The translations under genes and the position numbers were made by a program. A stretch of 64,000 nt of DNA, taken from Nitrospirota bacterium (GTDB taxonomy: Bacteria > Nitrospirota > Thermodesulfovibrionia > Thermodesulfovibrionales > Magnetobacteriaceae). Shown in pieces: positions 8,399-18,130 of the stretch. A model generated the notes under the pieces. It made no database searches and was not told where the DNA came from. It worked only from the letters and a program-made list of their open reading frames with translations. Within the stretch, counting starts at the first letter, position 1. The number at the start of each line of letters is the position of its first letter. The stretch is from assembly GCA_015233895.1 (NCBI GenBank), contig JADFXG010000014.1:1-64000 (forward strand), written 5' to 3'.

Positions 8399-9796
8399 AT
8401 GGCTGATGATGAAAAAGATTTTGAAATTTTAAAAAAGGTGGTATTAGATCAATCTTTGCCCGATAAATATGCGGCAGATATTAAAAAGTATATTAAGACT
8501 CTATCAGATTTCAAATCTAATGAGACACTTATAGCTGACCTCAAATCAGATAATCCTACCACAGAAGCTCTTGAAGTAAAAAAGACTTTATCACCAGTTT
8601 TAAAAAGTTTTGTAAAGGTGGTTGAAGCTTTTAAAACAAATGAGGAAATATTTGCAATTCTCAAAGAGCACAATGAATTTGCTGAATCTTTCAACTTGTT
8701 TGAAGAGTTAAACGAATCACTCAGAGAAATTTTGTCTCCAGACCTTTCCGCCTCATCCCGAAAACTTTATATTTTTGACAGTATAACCTCACATTTTTCA
8801 GAAGTCAATATTACGGAATTCCGTTGTCTAAAAAATATAGAATTAAAGAATCTATCAACAATAAATATCTTTGCAGGCATTAACAATTCTGGTAAAACCT
8901 CAGTTCTTGAGGCAATCAAGCTGCTTTCCTCTTTAAATAATAAACTTGAGTTTATAGATTTAATTCGCCTGAGGGCTAAATCATTTGGCATCAAAGCAAC
9001 TAAAACCGAATGGTTTACAGAACAAATCCCGACAGCACATATCTCTGGTATTTTTTCAGATGTTCCTGTCTCTTTATCTTTGACTAAAGAAGATTGCACT
9101 GTTGATGATGAGACATACTATGTTACAAGTGCACTTTTTGATATTAAAGCATGTGACCAGTTTTCATCGAAAATACATTTTTTCAAAAATGATTCGCAAA
9201 TGATTGGCGAAACGAAATCTTTACGTCCGTCGCTTTTTTCAAGCCCATTTACCGACGATCTAAACCCTAAATTACTGATGGATTGCCACCGTGAAAGTCT
9301 GAAAGCTGGCAGCAAGAAAATGGTCATAGATTTTATAAAAAAACACATTGATAATGCTATTCAAAATATTGAGTTGAACGATATAGATCGGTTTACCGTA
9401 GTTCATGACACGATGGTACCAAACCCCGATCTAACCGTTTTTGGAGAAGGGTTGCAACGGATTTTTAAAATGGGGATGTTATTTGCCGCTGCTAAAAACG
9501 GAGTTGTCTTAATAGATGAGTTTGAAAATGCCATTCATGCCTCACTTTTGCCAAAGGTGGTTTTGCTGGTATATAAACTTGCCGTTGAGTTCAATGTTCA
9601 AATATTTCTTACCTCACACAGCAAGGAGTGTATTGATGCTTTTGCAATGTGTGAAGACCTGCCCAAAGATGATCTTTCTGCATATAGTCTGGTTAAAAAA
9701 GATAATGAGATAACGTGTGTATATTTTTCTGGACAGCGCCTTGCCAGATTAATTGATGTAATGGATCTTGACTTGAGAGGTAGTGTTTCGGAGTGA
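8399..9796 (+). CDS. AAA/ABC-type ATPase of an OLD/PARIS-like ATPase-TOPRIM pair
   Basis: The protein has 465 residues from the ATG at 8399, chosen over the GTG at 8390 because the AGGTAAGGGG ribosome site sits 8 bp upstream of it. Residues 1 to about 130 are a helical N-terminal region I cannot assign. The ATPase part begins near EVNITEFRCLKNIEL, with Walker A GINNSGKTS at about 160-168, an ABC signature-like GEGLQRIF, Walker B VVLIDEFENAIH and a switch FLTSHSKE. This arrangement is that of AAA_15/AAA_21 ATPases of OLD-type and PARIS-type defence modules. It starts 21 bp after ybgC and overlaps the downstream TOPRIM gene by 4 bp. The text is noticeably more AT-rich than the preceding operon, suggesting transfer. 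Confidence 0.8.
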   Translation: MADDEKDFEILKKVVLDQSLPDKYAADIKKYIKTLSDFKSNETLIADLKSDNPTTEALEVKKTLSPVLKSFVKVVEAFKTNEEIFAILKEHNEFAESFNLFEELNESLREILSPDLSASSRKLYIFDSITSHFSEVNITEFRCLKNIELKNLSTINIFAGINNSGKTSVLEAIKLLSSLNNKLEFIDLIRLRAKSFGIKATKTEWFTEQIPTAHISGIFSDVPVSLSLTKEDCTVDDETYYVTSALFDIKACDQFSSKIHFFKNDSQMIGETKSLRPSLFSSPFTDDLNPKLLMDCHRESLKAGSKKMVIDFIKKHIDNAIQNIELNDIDRFTVVHDTMVPNPDLTVFGEGLQRIFKMGMLFAAAKNGVVLIDEFENAIHASLLPKVVLLVYKLAVEFNVQIFLTSHSKECIDAFAMCEDLPKDDLSAYSLVKKDNEITCVYFSGQRLARLIDVMDLDLRGSVSE

Positions 9797-10677
9797 ATAT
9801 TCTCTTTGTTTTCTGTGAGGGATTGCATGATGCACATTTTATAGCTCGTGTTTTATCAGTTAAGGATGAAAACGATAGTAAAAAATATAAAAGGTCGAAA
9901 TGGCGCATTAAGGAGTTCCCAAAGCCATTATCTGGTTTTCTAAAAAGACTTTCCGATAATAACAAATTGGAGACTATAGCAATAGGTGAATATGTACCAT
10001 TTATGCTACCTGTAGCTTCTTTGGTAAATACAGAAAACGATGAACCAAATGCAAAAATAAATGAGCTGGTTCTTGTTTTCAAAACTGATGGCAAAGACAA
10101 CATTCAATACACTACTGAGTTACTCGGAATGCTTGGAGATGTTTTGTCACAAGATGTTAGAGGAATTGGACAGGGTGGCAACAATAATAATGCATTCCTT
10201 TTTTTCTATGATGCTGACAGTAGAGGTCGTAAAAAAACTATCGAATATTTCAAAAAAAACTATGCTAACTTTTTTGGTGACCTGGATGGTTTAGATGCAG
10301 AACCCTGGGTGACTACTGATAAAGGCTTTCGGGTTGGGCTTTACGTTTTTACTGGTGATGATAACAATGTTGGCACACTTGAGGATATACTCATCAATCT
10401 TTTTGAGATGAAAAACAAAGTACTCGTTGATTCGGCAGACTGTTTTATAACCAAGCACTCATATAACAAATGCGATACAGTTGAATCGAAAGCAAACATA
10501 TCGAAATCTGTTCTGACAATTTGTGGACAGACGGAAAAAGAGCGTGCAGGAGCATCACTTGCCGCTGTTATTAGTCACTGTGACATTTTAAGCGGAGCCT
10601 TTGATTTTTCTGATGGCAAAATTGTCTGGGCTGAAATAGTAAACATGATAGATGGTGCGTTTCCTTCTCAGCCTTAA
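9793..10677 (+). CDS. TOPRIM-domain partner of the upstream ATPase
   Basis: The 294-residue protein starts at a GTG overlapping the ATPase stop (GTGA), a sign of coupled translation and a shared complex. Near the N-terminus FVFCEGLHDAHFIARVL fits the catalytic glutamate strand of a TOPRIM fold. At about 137-145 FFYDADSRG gives the D-x-D acidic pair. Such stand-alone TOPRIM proteins (DUF3226/DUF4435-like) act as nucleases or toxins in anti-phage modules with an ABC-type ATPase. The ATPase-then-TOPRIM order and the sizes resemble PARIS AriA-AriB, but I cannot prove the family. It ends 8 bp from the convergent mlaF gene. Confidence 0.7.
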   Translation: MNILFVFCEGLHDAHFIARVLSVKDENDSKKYKRSKWRIKEFPKPLSGFLKRLSDNNKLETIAIGEYVPFMLPVASLVNTENDEPNAKINELVLVFKTDGKDNIQYTTELLGMLGDVLSQDVRGIGQGGNNNNAFLFFYDADSRGRKKTIEYFKKNYANFFGDLDGLDAEPWVTTDKGFRVGLYVFTGDDNNVGTLEDILINLFEMKNKVLVDSADCFITKHSYNKCDTVESKANISKSVLTICGQTEKERAGASLAAVISHCDILSGAFDFSDGKIVWAEIVNMIDGAFPSQP

Positions 10678-10685
10678 AAACTCCC

Positions 10686-11474
10686 TCACCCTGCGATAAT
10701 TTTAAAATAATCATCCTGTGATTGTGTCTCCTCACCAGGGGTTCGTTTCAGAAACGCCTGAACTTTTGGAATTTCTGACTCTTTAAACTCTTCAAGCGTG
10801 CCTGCAAAAACAATATCACCCATGTCAAGCATAATTACATAGTCTGCTATCTTAAAAATACTCGGCAACTCATGTGTGACAACGACAACCGTGATTTTAA
10901 ACACTTTATTGAGTTTATTAATAAGATCATCCAGACCGGCTGCTGTGACAGGATCAAGTCCTGCTGAGGGTTCATCAAAAAAAAGGATTTCCGGATCCAT
11001 TGCCATTGCCCTGGCTATTCCTGCGCGCTTTTTCATACCCCCTGATAGCTGAGAGGGATAAAAATCATCAAATCCGGATAACCCCACAAGGTCAAGTTTC
11101 ATTCGCACCATTATGCCAATTACAGAATCCTTTAATTTTGTATGTTCACGCAACGGCAGCGCCACGTTTTCAGCAAGCGTAAGGGAGTTCAAAAGAGCAG
11201 CTCCCTGAAACAAGACGCCCATCTTTTTACGCTGTTCGTTTAACATTTCCTCGCTCAAGCGTGTAATGTCAACGCCGTTTATGAGGATTTCACCGCCGTG
11301 GGGCTTTAGTAAACCTATCAGATGTCTCAATATGGTGGTCTTTCCGGAACCGCTTCCGCCCACTATCACCGTTGTCTGCGCCCTGGGAATAGACACTGTT
11401 GCGTTTTTTATTATTACCCTGTCGCCGTAATAAGTGACAAGGGTTTTTACTTCGATTACGTTGTCTGTTTGCAC
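10686..11474 (-). CDS. mlaF: MlaF-like ABC transporter ATP-binding protein
   Basis: MlaF is the cytoplasmic ATPase of the Mla/TTG2 system, which moves phospholipids between inner and outer membranes. The 262-residue protein has Walker A GGSGSGKTT, the Q-loop VLFQGAALLNSLT characteristic of MlaF/Ttg2A, the signature LSGGMKKRAGIARAMAMDP and Walker B ILFFDEPSAGLDP. The start is a GTG at 11474. The permease MlaE and substrate protein MlaD are not adjacent, so the other subunits must be elsewhere. A likely promoter lies just upstream at 11501-11509. Confidence 0.85.
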   Translation of the reverse strand: MQTDNVIEVKTLVTYYGDRVIIKNATVSIPRAQTTVIVGGSGSGKTTILRHLIGLLKPHGGEILINGVDITRLSEEMLNEQRKKMGVLFQGAALLNSLTLAENVALPLREHTKLKDSVIGIMVRMKLDLVGLSGFDDFYPSQLSGGMKKRAGIARAMAMDPEILFFDEPSAGLDPVTAAGLDDLINKLNKVFKITVVVVTHELPSIFKIADYVIMLDMGDIVFAGTLEEFKESEIPKVQAFLKRTPGEETQSQDDYFKIIAG

Positions 11475-11500
11475 GGTATCTCTTTATGTCTCTCCATAAT

Positions 11501-11509
11501 ATTATACCA
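11501..11509 (-). promoter_or_regulatory. Extended -10 promoter for mlaF
   Basis: On the minus strand the sequence TGGTATAAT is a perfect extended -10 element (TGnTATAAT). It lies about 27 bp upstream of the mlaF GTG; no good -35 box is visible, as expected for this promoter type. Confidence 0.5.
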
Positions 11510-11542
11510 AATAGACAATTTTTTATATGCGTTGTCCATTGT

Positions 11543-12400
11543 CTAAATTACATTGTATCTGAGTAGTGCTACAAGCAGCATCCACACGATGACGGTTGCT
11601 GCAAGCCATGGGTCTTTTACAAGGGCATCGGTAGGGTCCCCCTGATTAGCTTTTGATAGAGCCAGATATCTTATAAGCCCAAATGTAACCACAGGAACCG
11701 TAAACACAAGCCTCTCCTGCTGTTCTGCCGTATAGAGAACATAACACATGAGGGCCGATGCTGAAGTTATTACAAGCACGTCATTAAGCACTCCGGCAGG
11801 ATAGCTGCCAAGCGCTTTCCGGTGTTTTAACGCATCAGTGTCCAGATACGCCGTCTCAGCAAGGCGCTTTCCAGAGGCAAGTGTCAAAGAGACCATAAAC
11901 ATCGTAAGAAACAACCATTTGGATATTTCCACATTGTATGCCGCACCGCCAGCAAACACCCTCAGCACAAACCCGGACGCTATCAAAAATATATCCAGCA
12001 CCGCTATGTGTTTAAAGTACATACTGTAGCCTGTCTGAAGAATCAGATAGAACACTATACAAACGGTAAAATTACTGTTTAAACCGGTGGAAAGAAATAG
12101 CGAAAGAACTATTAATATTGTAAGTAAACAAATTGCTCCAGTTTTGGATATGGCAGCTGAGGCCAGCGGACGCTGCGCCTTCTTAGGATGCAGCAGGTCA
12201 GACTTACAGTCCTTTAAATCATTAAACACGTACATTGCACTTGCGGCAAGTGCAAAGCAAACCTGTGACAACACTGTTACCGGTATGTTTTGTTTTGTGA
12301 AAAGCACCCCTCCAAAAAAAGGAGCGGAAAGTATAAAGAGGTTTTTGACCCAGTGTTTGGGTCTCATAATTTTTATATATAAGGAGAGCTTATTTGCCAT
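11543..12400 (-). CDS. UbiA-family prenyltransferase, decaprenyl-phosphate phosphoribosyltransferase-like
   Basis: This is a polytopic membrane protein of 285 residues with about eight helices. It begins with IKIMRPKHWVKNLFILSAP and carries the first aspartate motif YVFNDLKDCKSD (NDxxD, Mg-diphosphate binding) and a later GKRLAET region. Within UbiA this version resembles the DPPR-synthase subgroup, which links phosphoribosyl diphosphate to a polyprenyl phosphate for arabinose-type glycan donors. Its first 11 bp overlap the end of the TMTC-like glycosyltransferase upstream, so lipid-linked sugar synthesis and glycan transfer may be coupled. The precise acceptor is inferred. Confidence 0.75.
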   Translation of the reverse strand: MANKLSLYIKIMRPKHWVKNLFILSAPFFGGVLFTKQNIPVTVLSQVCFALAASAMYVFNDLKDCKSDLLHPKKAQRPLASAAISKTGAICLLTILIVLSLFLSTGLNSNFTVCIVFYLILQTGYSMYFKHIAVLDIFLIASGFVLRVFAGGAAYNVEISKWLFLTMFMVSLTLASGKRLAETAYLDTDALKHRKALGSYPAGVLNDVLVITSASALMCYVLYTAEQQERLVFTVPVVTFGLIRYLALSKANQGDPTDALVKDPWLAATVIVWMLLVALLRYNVI

Positions 12401-14138
12401 TTTTCATATCTCCGCCATAAAACCCTGACAATTCTCGCTTAAGTTTTAACAGTCCGGGGGTATCTGGTTTTAACTGCAATCCTGTTTCAACATACTTAAG
12501 CGCTTCCTCTTGCTTGTTTAGTCTAATGAGAGCTTGTGCAAGGCCTTCATAAATATCGGTATCGGTGTTTGAAATTTTAAGTGCCTCCAAAAAATTATCC
12601 CGTGCCTTCTTATAATGCCCACTCTTTAGCAGTGAAACACCCAGCATTTTAGGTAATGACGGGAGACTGTCCCCTGTTAAAAGAGGTGATGCCTTTACAA
12701 AGTACCGGGAGGCTGCCTCCTGCTCCCCTATTGTGTTGTATGCTTTCCATGTATAGTAATTAAGAGTAGGACTATCCGGCAATATTGCCAAAGCTCTTAA
12801 AAAGTACGGGATTGATTCCCTCACCTTACCCTTATTCATAAGACACAACCCATACTCACCAAGCGCTACGTAATTATTCTCTGTCACCTCCATTGCATGC
12901 AAATAAAGACTTTCAGAGTTCCTCCAATGTTTCAACTCCTCATGTGTCCTTGTGTACAAAAAACAGAGTATGAGTATAAACACTAAGGCTGTTGGTTTTT
13001 GAAGAAAAGCTTTTTTCTTTAATAAATTAAGCAAAGAGAATGACAGCGCAATAAATATACCAATTTGGGGTATGTATGCGTACCTGTCCGCAATCGAGGC
13101 CCATCCAACCTGCACTATCTGTATCACAGGAATAAGGGTTCCTGCAAACCAAAACCAGCCGGTAAAAAGACACGGATATTGCTGTCGTTTTATGATTGAA
13201 AATGCCGTCATAACTAAAACAACACAGATGGAGGCAATAACCGGCAATATTGATCTGGGAACAACATACGGATAGAATATTGAGAAGTTGTATGGCCAAA
13301 ATATTTTTTCTGTGTAACGCATATATGAAAGAAAAGCGTTTTCAAGGCGAACCCCGGCAGGCAGCATGTAGAGAGGGACAACGTTGCCGCCGCCTTTTTG
13401 GGTAAATATTGTGATGAAAATAAAAATCAGGCTTAATCCTATAAGTGGGAGTTTTTCAATAAATAGTTTTTTTGTGCTCTCCGTGGTAAAACGCTTAAGA
13501 GGCCAAAAATCCAAAAGCAACAAGACAAAAGGAAGCGTAACCAGCATTGGTTTAGATAGTAGTCCAAACATAAAAAATAAAGCAGTGAGGGCATATCTTG
13601 CAGTGCCTCTGCGCTTTACATAAAAGGTATAGGAAAGCATTGTTAAAAACCAAAAAAAAGTCGAAAGAAGGTTTTTTCTTTCTGATACCCACGCTACAGA
13701 TTCAACATTGACAGGAACAACTGCAAACAGGGCTGAAACTATGAGAGACCCCCATACCTGTTTTGTCATATATGTAAGAGTTAAAAAAAGAATCACCACG
13801 TTGAAACAATGAATAAACACATTTGTAAGGTGATGTCCGGCAGGGTTTAAGCCATAAAGGGAGATGTCTGCCATGTGGGTAAGCCAGGTGAGGGGATGGT
13901 AGTTATAGCTGTAGTATTCGGTAAATGTCCACTTTATAGCTTTTACCGTTATGCCGTCTTTAATGCGAGGATTTTCGGTAATATACGAATCATCGTCAAA
14001 GGATATGAAATTATTGTTGCGGGCTGGAAGATACGCAATAAGTGTGATAAGAGCTAAAACTACAGCCGTTATGATAATCACGGATTTTTTTAAGGCATGC
14101 AATCCAATAGGATGCTTATCGTTATTAGCACACATCAT
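12390..14138 (-). CDS. TMTC-like GT-C glycosyltransferase with C-terminal TPRs (paralogue 1)
   Basis: The 582-residue protein has about ten membrane helices in its first 390 residues and four or so TPR units from about 420 to the end. After the first helix it carries NNFISFDDDSYITENPRIKD, the acidic loop of this GT-C family, then HPLTWLTHMADISLYGLNP, GHHLTNVFIH and VESVAWVSERKNLLS, all repeated in the two paralogues at 34402-37631. These proteins resemble eukaryotic TMTC O-mannosyltransferases and would transfer a sugar from a lipid carrier at the periplasmic face. It heads a pair with the UbiA-like gene. No strong ribosome site is seen; the ATG three bases further in is an equal choice of start. 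Confidence 0.75.
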   Translation of the reverse strand: MMCANNDKHPIGLHALKKSVIIITAVVLALITLIAYLPARNNNFISFDDDSYITENPRIKDGITVKAIKWTFTEYYSYNYHPLTWLTHMADISLYGLNPAGHHLTNVFIHCFNVVILFLTLTYMTKQVWGSLIVSALFAVVPVNVESVAWVSERKNLLSTFFWFLTMLSYTFYVKRRGTARYALTALFFMFGLLSKPMLVTLPFVLLLLDFWPLKRFTTESTKKLFIEKLPLIGLSLIFIFITIFTQKGGGNVVPLYMLPAGVRLENAFLSYMRYTEKIFWPYNFSIFYPYVVPRSILPVIASICVVLVMTAFSIIKRQQYPCLFTGWFWFAGTLIPVIQIVQVGWASIADRYAYIPQIGIFIALSFSLLNLLKKKAFLQKPTALVFILILCFLYTRTHEELKHWRNSESLYLHAMEVTENNYVALGEYGLCLMNKGKVRESIPYFLRALAILPDSPTLNYYTWKAYNTIGEQEAASRYFVKASPLLTGDSLPSLPKMLGVSLLKSGHYKKARDNFLEALKISNTDTDIYEGLAQALIRLNKQEEALKYVETGLQLKPDTPGLLKLKRELSGFYGGDMKNGK

Positions 14139-14161
14139 GGGTTAGACTTATTATATGAGAA

Positions 14162-14191
14162 CAATGCGCGGGATTACAACCCTGCGCATTG
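14162..14191 (-). terminator. Hairpin between DUF805 and the TMTC-like gene
   Basis: CAATGCGC-GGG pairs with CCCTGCGCATTG across a 7-base loop, giving about 11 base pairs with one bulge. It lies just after the DUF805 stop on the minus strand. There is no good T-run, so it may be a weak or Rho-assisted terminator. Confidence 0.4.
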
Positions 14192-14243
14192 CCTCATTTG
14201 ATGTTTACCAGAGATTGTGCTGTGGCAGTTTGGTATTACTGCG

Positions 14244-14585
14244 CTATGTGATTAAAGTTTCCGCCTTTGGATCAGGGCCATATCTGTTATCCCCTTTAGT
14301 GCCCTCAGTGACAGCTAAGTATAAGTTGTAGAAAGGAATCAGCACAAACCACCCGCTTTTCCCAACATCGTGCATTCTGCGAATACCAGCCGCAATTGCA
14401 GGAAGCATAACGGCAAGGTTATAGATTTTAGAAAGTATGCCATATGAGCTTCCGGCAAGACCTTCTATAAATCCTAAGAGAAAAGAAATAATAAAATTAA
14501 AAAGAATAAACATCCAGTACTCTTTTCTTCTTGCTCTGCCTTCAAACACAGCGTACTTTTTTAGTACTGCCAGATACCAATTCAT
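14244..14585 (-). CDS. DUF805 family membrane protein
   Basis: This small inner-membrane protein of 113 residues has the DUF805 (YhaH) signature: N-terminal YAVFEGRARRKEYWMFILFN, two or three membrane segments and IRRMHDVGKSGWFVLIPFYN. The function of the family is unknown. A clear AAGGAGG site 6 bp upstream fixes the start. It stands alone between the TMTC-like gene and the IS630 remnant. Confidence 0.9.
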   Translation of the reverse strand: MNWYLAVLKKYAVFEGRARRKEYWMFILFNFIISFLLGFIEGLAGSSYGILSKIYNLAVMLPAIAAGIRRMHDVGKSGWFVLIPFYNLYLAVTEGTKGDNRYGPDPKAETLIT

Positions 14586-14793
14586 AAATGCCTCCTTTTT
14601 TGGGAAAGATTTTGTGTTTTTGAGTCCTAACCTTTTCGGATATAACCTGACTTTAATTCATTAATTCGTGTAAAGTCAATTATCCGAATTGCCTCATGAA
14701 AAAACAATATAAAAAGGCAACGTTGCCTCAAGTAAAAAACTATATGAAAAGATACGATAAAGACTCTCAGCTCAGAAAACTGGGAGGCATAAA

Positions 14794-15420
14794 TGAGGTT
14801 AACGATGAAAGAAAGACATGCAGTAACTAAGGTGATAGCACAGAGGTATAAAAAAGCTGGGAAAAAGCAACCGGTAAGATAGCTACTACTAAAGAAATTA
14901 AGGATTTTTTTGAGCAGACTTTGGGTCAACCAATTCATAAAACGACAATCTATAGGATTCTTAAGAGAAATGGTTGGAGAAAAATAGTACCAGGACCATT
15001 TCATGTGCAGGCAGATAAAGAGAAACAGGAAGAGTTTAAAAAAAATTTAGAGAAAAAGTAGATGTTATCTTACAGGACAGAGACCCTAAAGATAAGCGTC
15101 CAGTGATAGTGATGGCACAGGATGAGGGACTTTTTGGCCGTATAAATAATGCTCGTAGAGCATGGGCTCCACCTGTCTTACGACCAAAAGCACCGCGTCA
15201 ATATGTTTTTGCTGCAATCTGTCCGGCATTAGGGAAAATGACAGCCCTTATCCTGCCATACGCTAATACAGAAACAATGAATATCTCTCTTCGACAGGTT
15301 TCTATAGATTTTCAAATTTATTTCATGATCATCGTTGTTGATCTGGCAGCATGGCATATGTCTAAAAATCTTGTTGTGCCTGAAAACATCCGACTTATAC
15401 CTCAGCCCGCACCACCCCTT
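14794..15420 (+). pseudogene. Degraded IS630-family transposase
   Basis: Fragments of one transposase lie in successive frames. From about 14876 comes TTKEIKDFFEQTLG with HKTTIYRILKRNGWRK (helix-turn-helix part), ending in a stop at 15059-15061. From about 15063 the catalytic domain continues in another frame: VIVMAQDEGLFGRI (first acidic motif), MTALILPYANTETMN, VVDLAAWHMSKNL (second aspartate) and ENIRLIPQPAP. The last part, where ELNPIE is expected, is missing and replaced by a palindromic repeat. An N-terminal piece may start at the ATG at 14794. At least two frameshifts and a truncated end make it inactive. I did not find terminal inverted repeats or a TA duplication. Confidence 0.75.
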
Positions 15421-15421
15421 T

Positions 15422-15450
15422 GTCATCCCGCACTTGTTGCGGGATCCAAT
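15422..15450 (+). repeat. Short palindrome inserted in the transposase remnant
   Basis: TCCCGCA-CTTGT-TGCGGGA (15426-15444), flanked by GTCA and TCCAATCC, is a REP-like unit of the GTCATTCCCGC-type seen again at 29531-29612. It begins exactly where the IS630 reading frame loses homology. Confidence 0.55.
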
Positions 15451-15564
15451 CCTTTCTCTCTATCATTATATTATCTTTTGGCAGCTACCTTGGTATTAAT
15501 CATAGTATTCTTGAAATCATTTAAATCACAGTTCAGACAATCCCCTCACAATCACTGGTTAAGG

Positions 15565-15593
15565 TTGCAAAATACTCCCAAACCCTGTAAAAT
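15565..15593 (+). promoter_or_regulatory. Sigma70-type promoter for the Roco-TIR gene
   Basis: TTGCAA and TAAAAT are separated by 17 bp, ending about 50 bp before the ATG. The gene therefore has its own promoter, independent of the dead transposase upstream. Confidence 0.5.
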
Positions 15594-15644
15594 AACACCT
15601 ATGGAAAGTAATCGTGTGTTCTATAAAGGGGAGGCTAATTTAAA

Positions 15645-18092
15645 ATGGATAAAAATGAACTATTAAGAATAATCAATAAAGCGGATAAAAATAAAGTTAC
15701 AGCCTTAAACTTATCAGGCAAAGGACTAACAGCCCTACCTTCTGAGATTGGAAATCTTAAGAATTTAAAAGAGCTTTGGATTTCTAACAACCAGCTAACA
15801 ACACTGCCACATGAGATAGGAAAACTTACTAACCTAACAGAACTTTATATTGGCACTAACCAACTAAAGAGCCTCCCACCTGAGATCGGAAAACTCAGTA
15901 ACTTAAAAATTCTTTGGTGTGGCACTAACCAACTAAAAATTCTCCCACCTGAGATTGGAAAACTCAGTAACTTAATGATTCTTTTAATTGACACTAACCA
16001 ACTAACAGCCCTGCCACATGAGATTGGAAATCTTACTAATTTGCAACAGCTTCATATTTATAACAACCAACTGACAGCCCTGCCACATGAGATTGGAAAT
16101 CTTAAAAAACTAAAAGAGTTTACAGTCTCAGGCAACCCGCTTAAAACCCCGGCGATAGAAATTGCCTCTAAGGGCATTGATGCCATAAGAGAATATTTTG
16201 AATTGCTAAACAAGAAACCTGATGCTGTAACAAAATTATACGAGGCTAAACTCATAATCGTTGGCCAGGGCGGAGTAGGAAAAACGAGTATTTTAAGAAG
16301 ATTAACCGATAACACTTTCTCAGAATCTCAGGAGTCAACAGAAGGAATAGAGATCAAAAAACTACCGATTAAAACTAAAGACAGCAATGAAATCACACTG
16401 AATGTGTGGGATTTTGGCGGGCAGGAGATATATCACGCAACGCATCAGTTTTTCTTAACTAAGCGCTCCGTCTATATGCTTGTCTGGGATGCAAGACAAG
16501 AGGCGGTCTTTGGCAGAATCGAGGATTGGCTCAATGTGATTAAAGCCTTTGGCGAGGACAGCCCGATAATTTTAGTTTTGAATAAATGTGATACGTATAT
16601 TGAAGAGATTAACTCCAAAGATTTGAAAGCAAAATTTCCCAATATAATGGGTTTTCTTAAGGTAAGCTCCAAAACTCCTGGAAAGGGACCCGATTCTTTT
16701 AGTAAATTAAAGAAGGTAATAGGCGATGTGGCGGCTAAGCTCCCTCTTATGGGTACAGAGTGGGTAAATTCATGGATTGAAGTAAGAAAGACTTTAGAAG
16801 ACGATAAACGGAATTATATAGATTATCCGGAATTTAAAACCCTTTGCAGAGAACACGATATAACTGAAAGTGAGGAAAGCCTCCTTGCAGAGTATCTTCA
16901 CGATTTGGGAGTATTTCTGCATTTTAAAGACGACGTCATTTTACGTAACACGTTGATAATAAAACCCGCCTGGGGAACTCATGCGGTCTATAAGGTAGTA
17001 GCGTCAAAAAAACTAAAGCAAGGTGTTTTATGTGAAGACTACCTGCCGGAAATCTGGAAAGATACTGATGGTTATCCCAATTCTCAATACCCTACGCTTT
17101 TGAGGCTTATGAGAAAATTTGAACTCTCCTTTGCTATGGGAGACACAAATAATTACATAATCCCAAGCGTATTGCCCAGAGAGCCGATAGACTTTGATGA
17201 TGATTTCACTACCTGTACGCATGTATTGTACCAATATGAATTCTTACCCAAAAACGTGATGCCGCATTTTATAGTCCGGGTGCATGATTTAATTAAAAGA
17301 GATAATGATAAATACCTATGTTGGAGAGACGGAGTTATTTTAAGCAAAGAAACAGAGACTGAAAAAACCTCCGCGTATATCAAAGCGGATGAGTCTAAAA
17401 GATTAATAGACATAACGGTAACAGGCGAAAGCAAACGGGAGTTTCTCTGGCTTATAAGACAGCATTTCGATACAATTAACGAAAAGATAAAGCAACTGAA
17501 AGTGGATTTATTAATACCGTGTTCGTGTACGGAAAATTGCCCGTCAGTATATAAATATGAAAATGTTCGTAAGTTTGAAAGAGAAGGAAAGAACGAATTT
17601 TTATGTATGGAATCAACAAAGGCGGTGTCTGTCAAAGAACTTCTTAACGGAATTGAAACTACGGAAAGGAGAAAAAAGGAGGAGGATTCAAAAAGCATGG
17701 GAGACAGTAAATTTGATGTGTTTATCAGCCACAGTTCAAATGATGCTGAATTTATTATGAATAATGTACTACCAAAGTTTAAAAGCAGAAGAATATCCTA
17801 TTGGATTGACCATGAGCAGATTAGCTTTGGCGATGGAATTGTTCACAAAATAGAAGACGGACTACAAGCCAGCAAGCACGTCATGGTCTGCTTGAGTCCC
17901 GCACTTGGGAAATCAAACTGGTGCAGAGCCGAATATGAGTCTGTCTTACACAAAGTAATTACCAAAAAAACAGACAAAAAAGTTATACCCCTGAAACTAA
18001 GACTTGAGGATGGGGATGATTATGATACTCCTATTTTAATCACAGGCCTCAAAATGGCAGAGTTTTATAAAACGAAATCGTTTGAAAGTTAA
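15645..18092 (+). CDS. LRR-Roc-COR-TIR protein (bacterial Roco with C-terminal TIR)
   Basis: The 815-residue protein has four parts. Residues about 17-165 are seven or so leucine-rich repeats of the LPxEIGxLxNL type. From about 200 a Roc GTPase has P-loop GQGGVGKTS (about 207-215), switch motif WDFGGQE and the base motif LNKCD. About 340-640 is a COR-like region. Residues about 688-815 form a TIR domain starting [12 protein letters not shown], with the SNWCRAEYE segment holding the putative NADase glutamate (about 763). A GGGGAGG site precedes the ATG. The layout matches NLR-like immune proteins: LRR sensing, GTP-driven switching and a TIR that may deplete NAD. The flanks hold IS and phage relics, consistent with a mobile defence locus. 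Confidence 0.88.
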   Translation: MDKNELLRIINKADKNKVTALNLSGKGLTALPSEIGNLKNLKELWISNNQLTTLPHEIGKLTNLTELYIGTNQLKSLPPEIGKLSNLKILWCGTNQLKILPPEIGKLSNLMILLIDTNQLTALPHEIGNLTNLQQLHIYNNQLTALPHEIGNLKKLKEFTVSGNPLKTPAIEIASKGIDAIREYFELLNKKPDAVTKLYEAKLIIVGQGGVGKTSILRRLTDNTFSESQESTEGIEIKKLPIKTKDSNEITLNVWDFGGQEIYHATHQFFLTKRSVYMLVWDARQEAVFGRIEDWLNVIKAFGEDSPIILVLNKCDTYIEEINSKDLKAKFPNIMGFLKVSSKTPGKGPDSFSKLKKVIGDVAAKLPLMGTEWVNSWIEVRKTLEDDKRNYIDYPEFKTLCREHDITESEESLLAEYLHDLGVFLHFKDDVILRNTLIIKPAWGTHAVYKVVASKKLKQGVLCEDYLPEIWKDTDGYPNSQYPTLLRLMRKFELSFAMGDTNNYIIPSVLPREPIDFDDDFTTCTHVLYQYEFLPKNVMPHFIVRVHDLIKRDNDKYLCWRDGVILSKETETEKTSAYIKADESKRLIDITVTGESKREFLWLIRQHFDTINEKIKQLKVDLLIPCSCTENCPSVYKYENVRKFEREGKNEFLCMESTKAVSVKELLNGIETTERRKKEEDSKSMGDSKFDVFISHSSNDAEFIMNNVLPKFKSRRISYWIDHEQISFGDGIVHKIEDGLQASKHVMVCLSPALGKSNWCRAEYESVLHKVITKKTDKKVIPLKLRLEDGDDYDTPILITGLKMAEFYKTKSFES

Positions 18093-18130
18093 TGGATTAT
18101 CTTGTGAAGTAGCGGCATAGCAAGTAGCAG

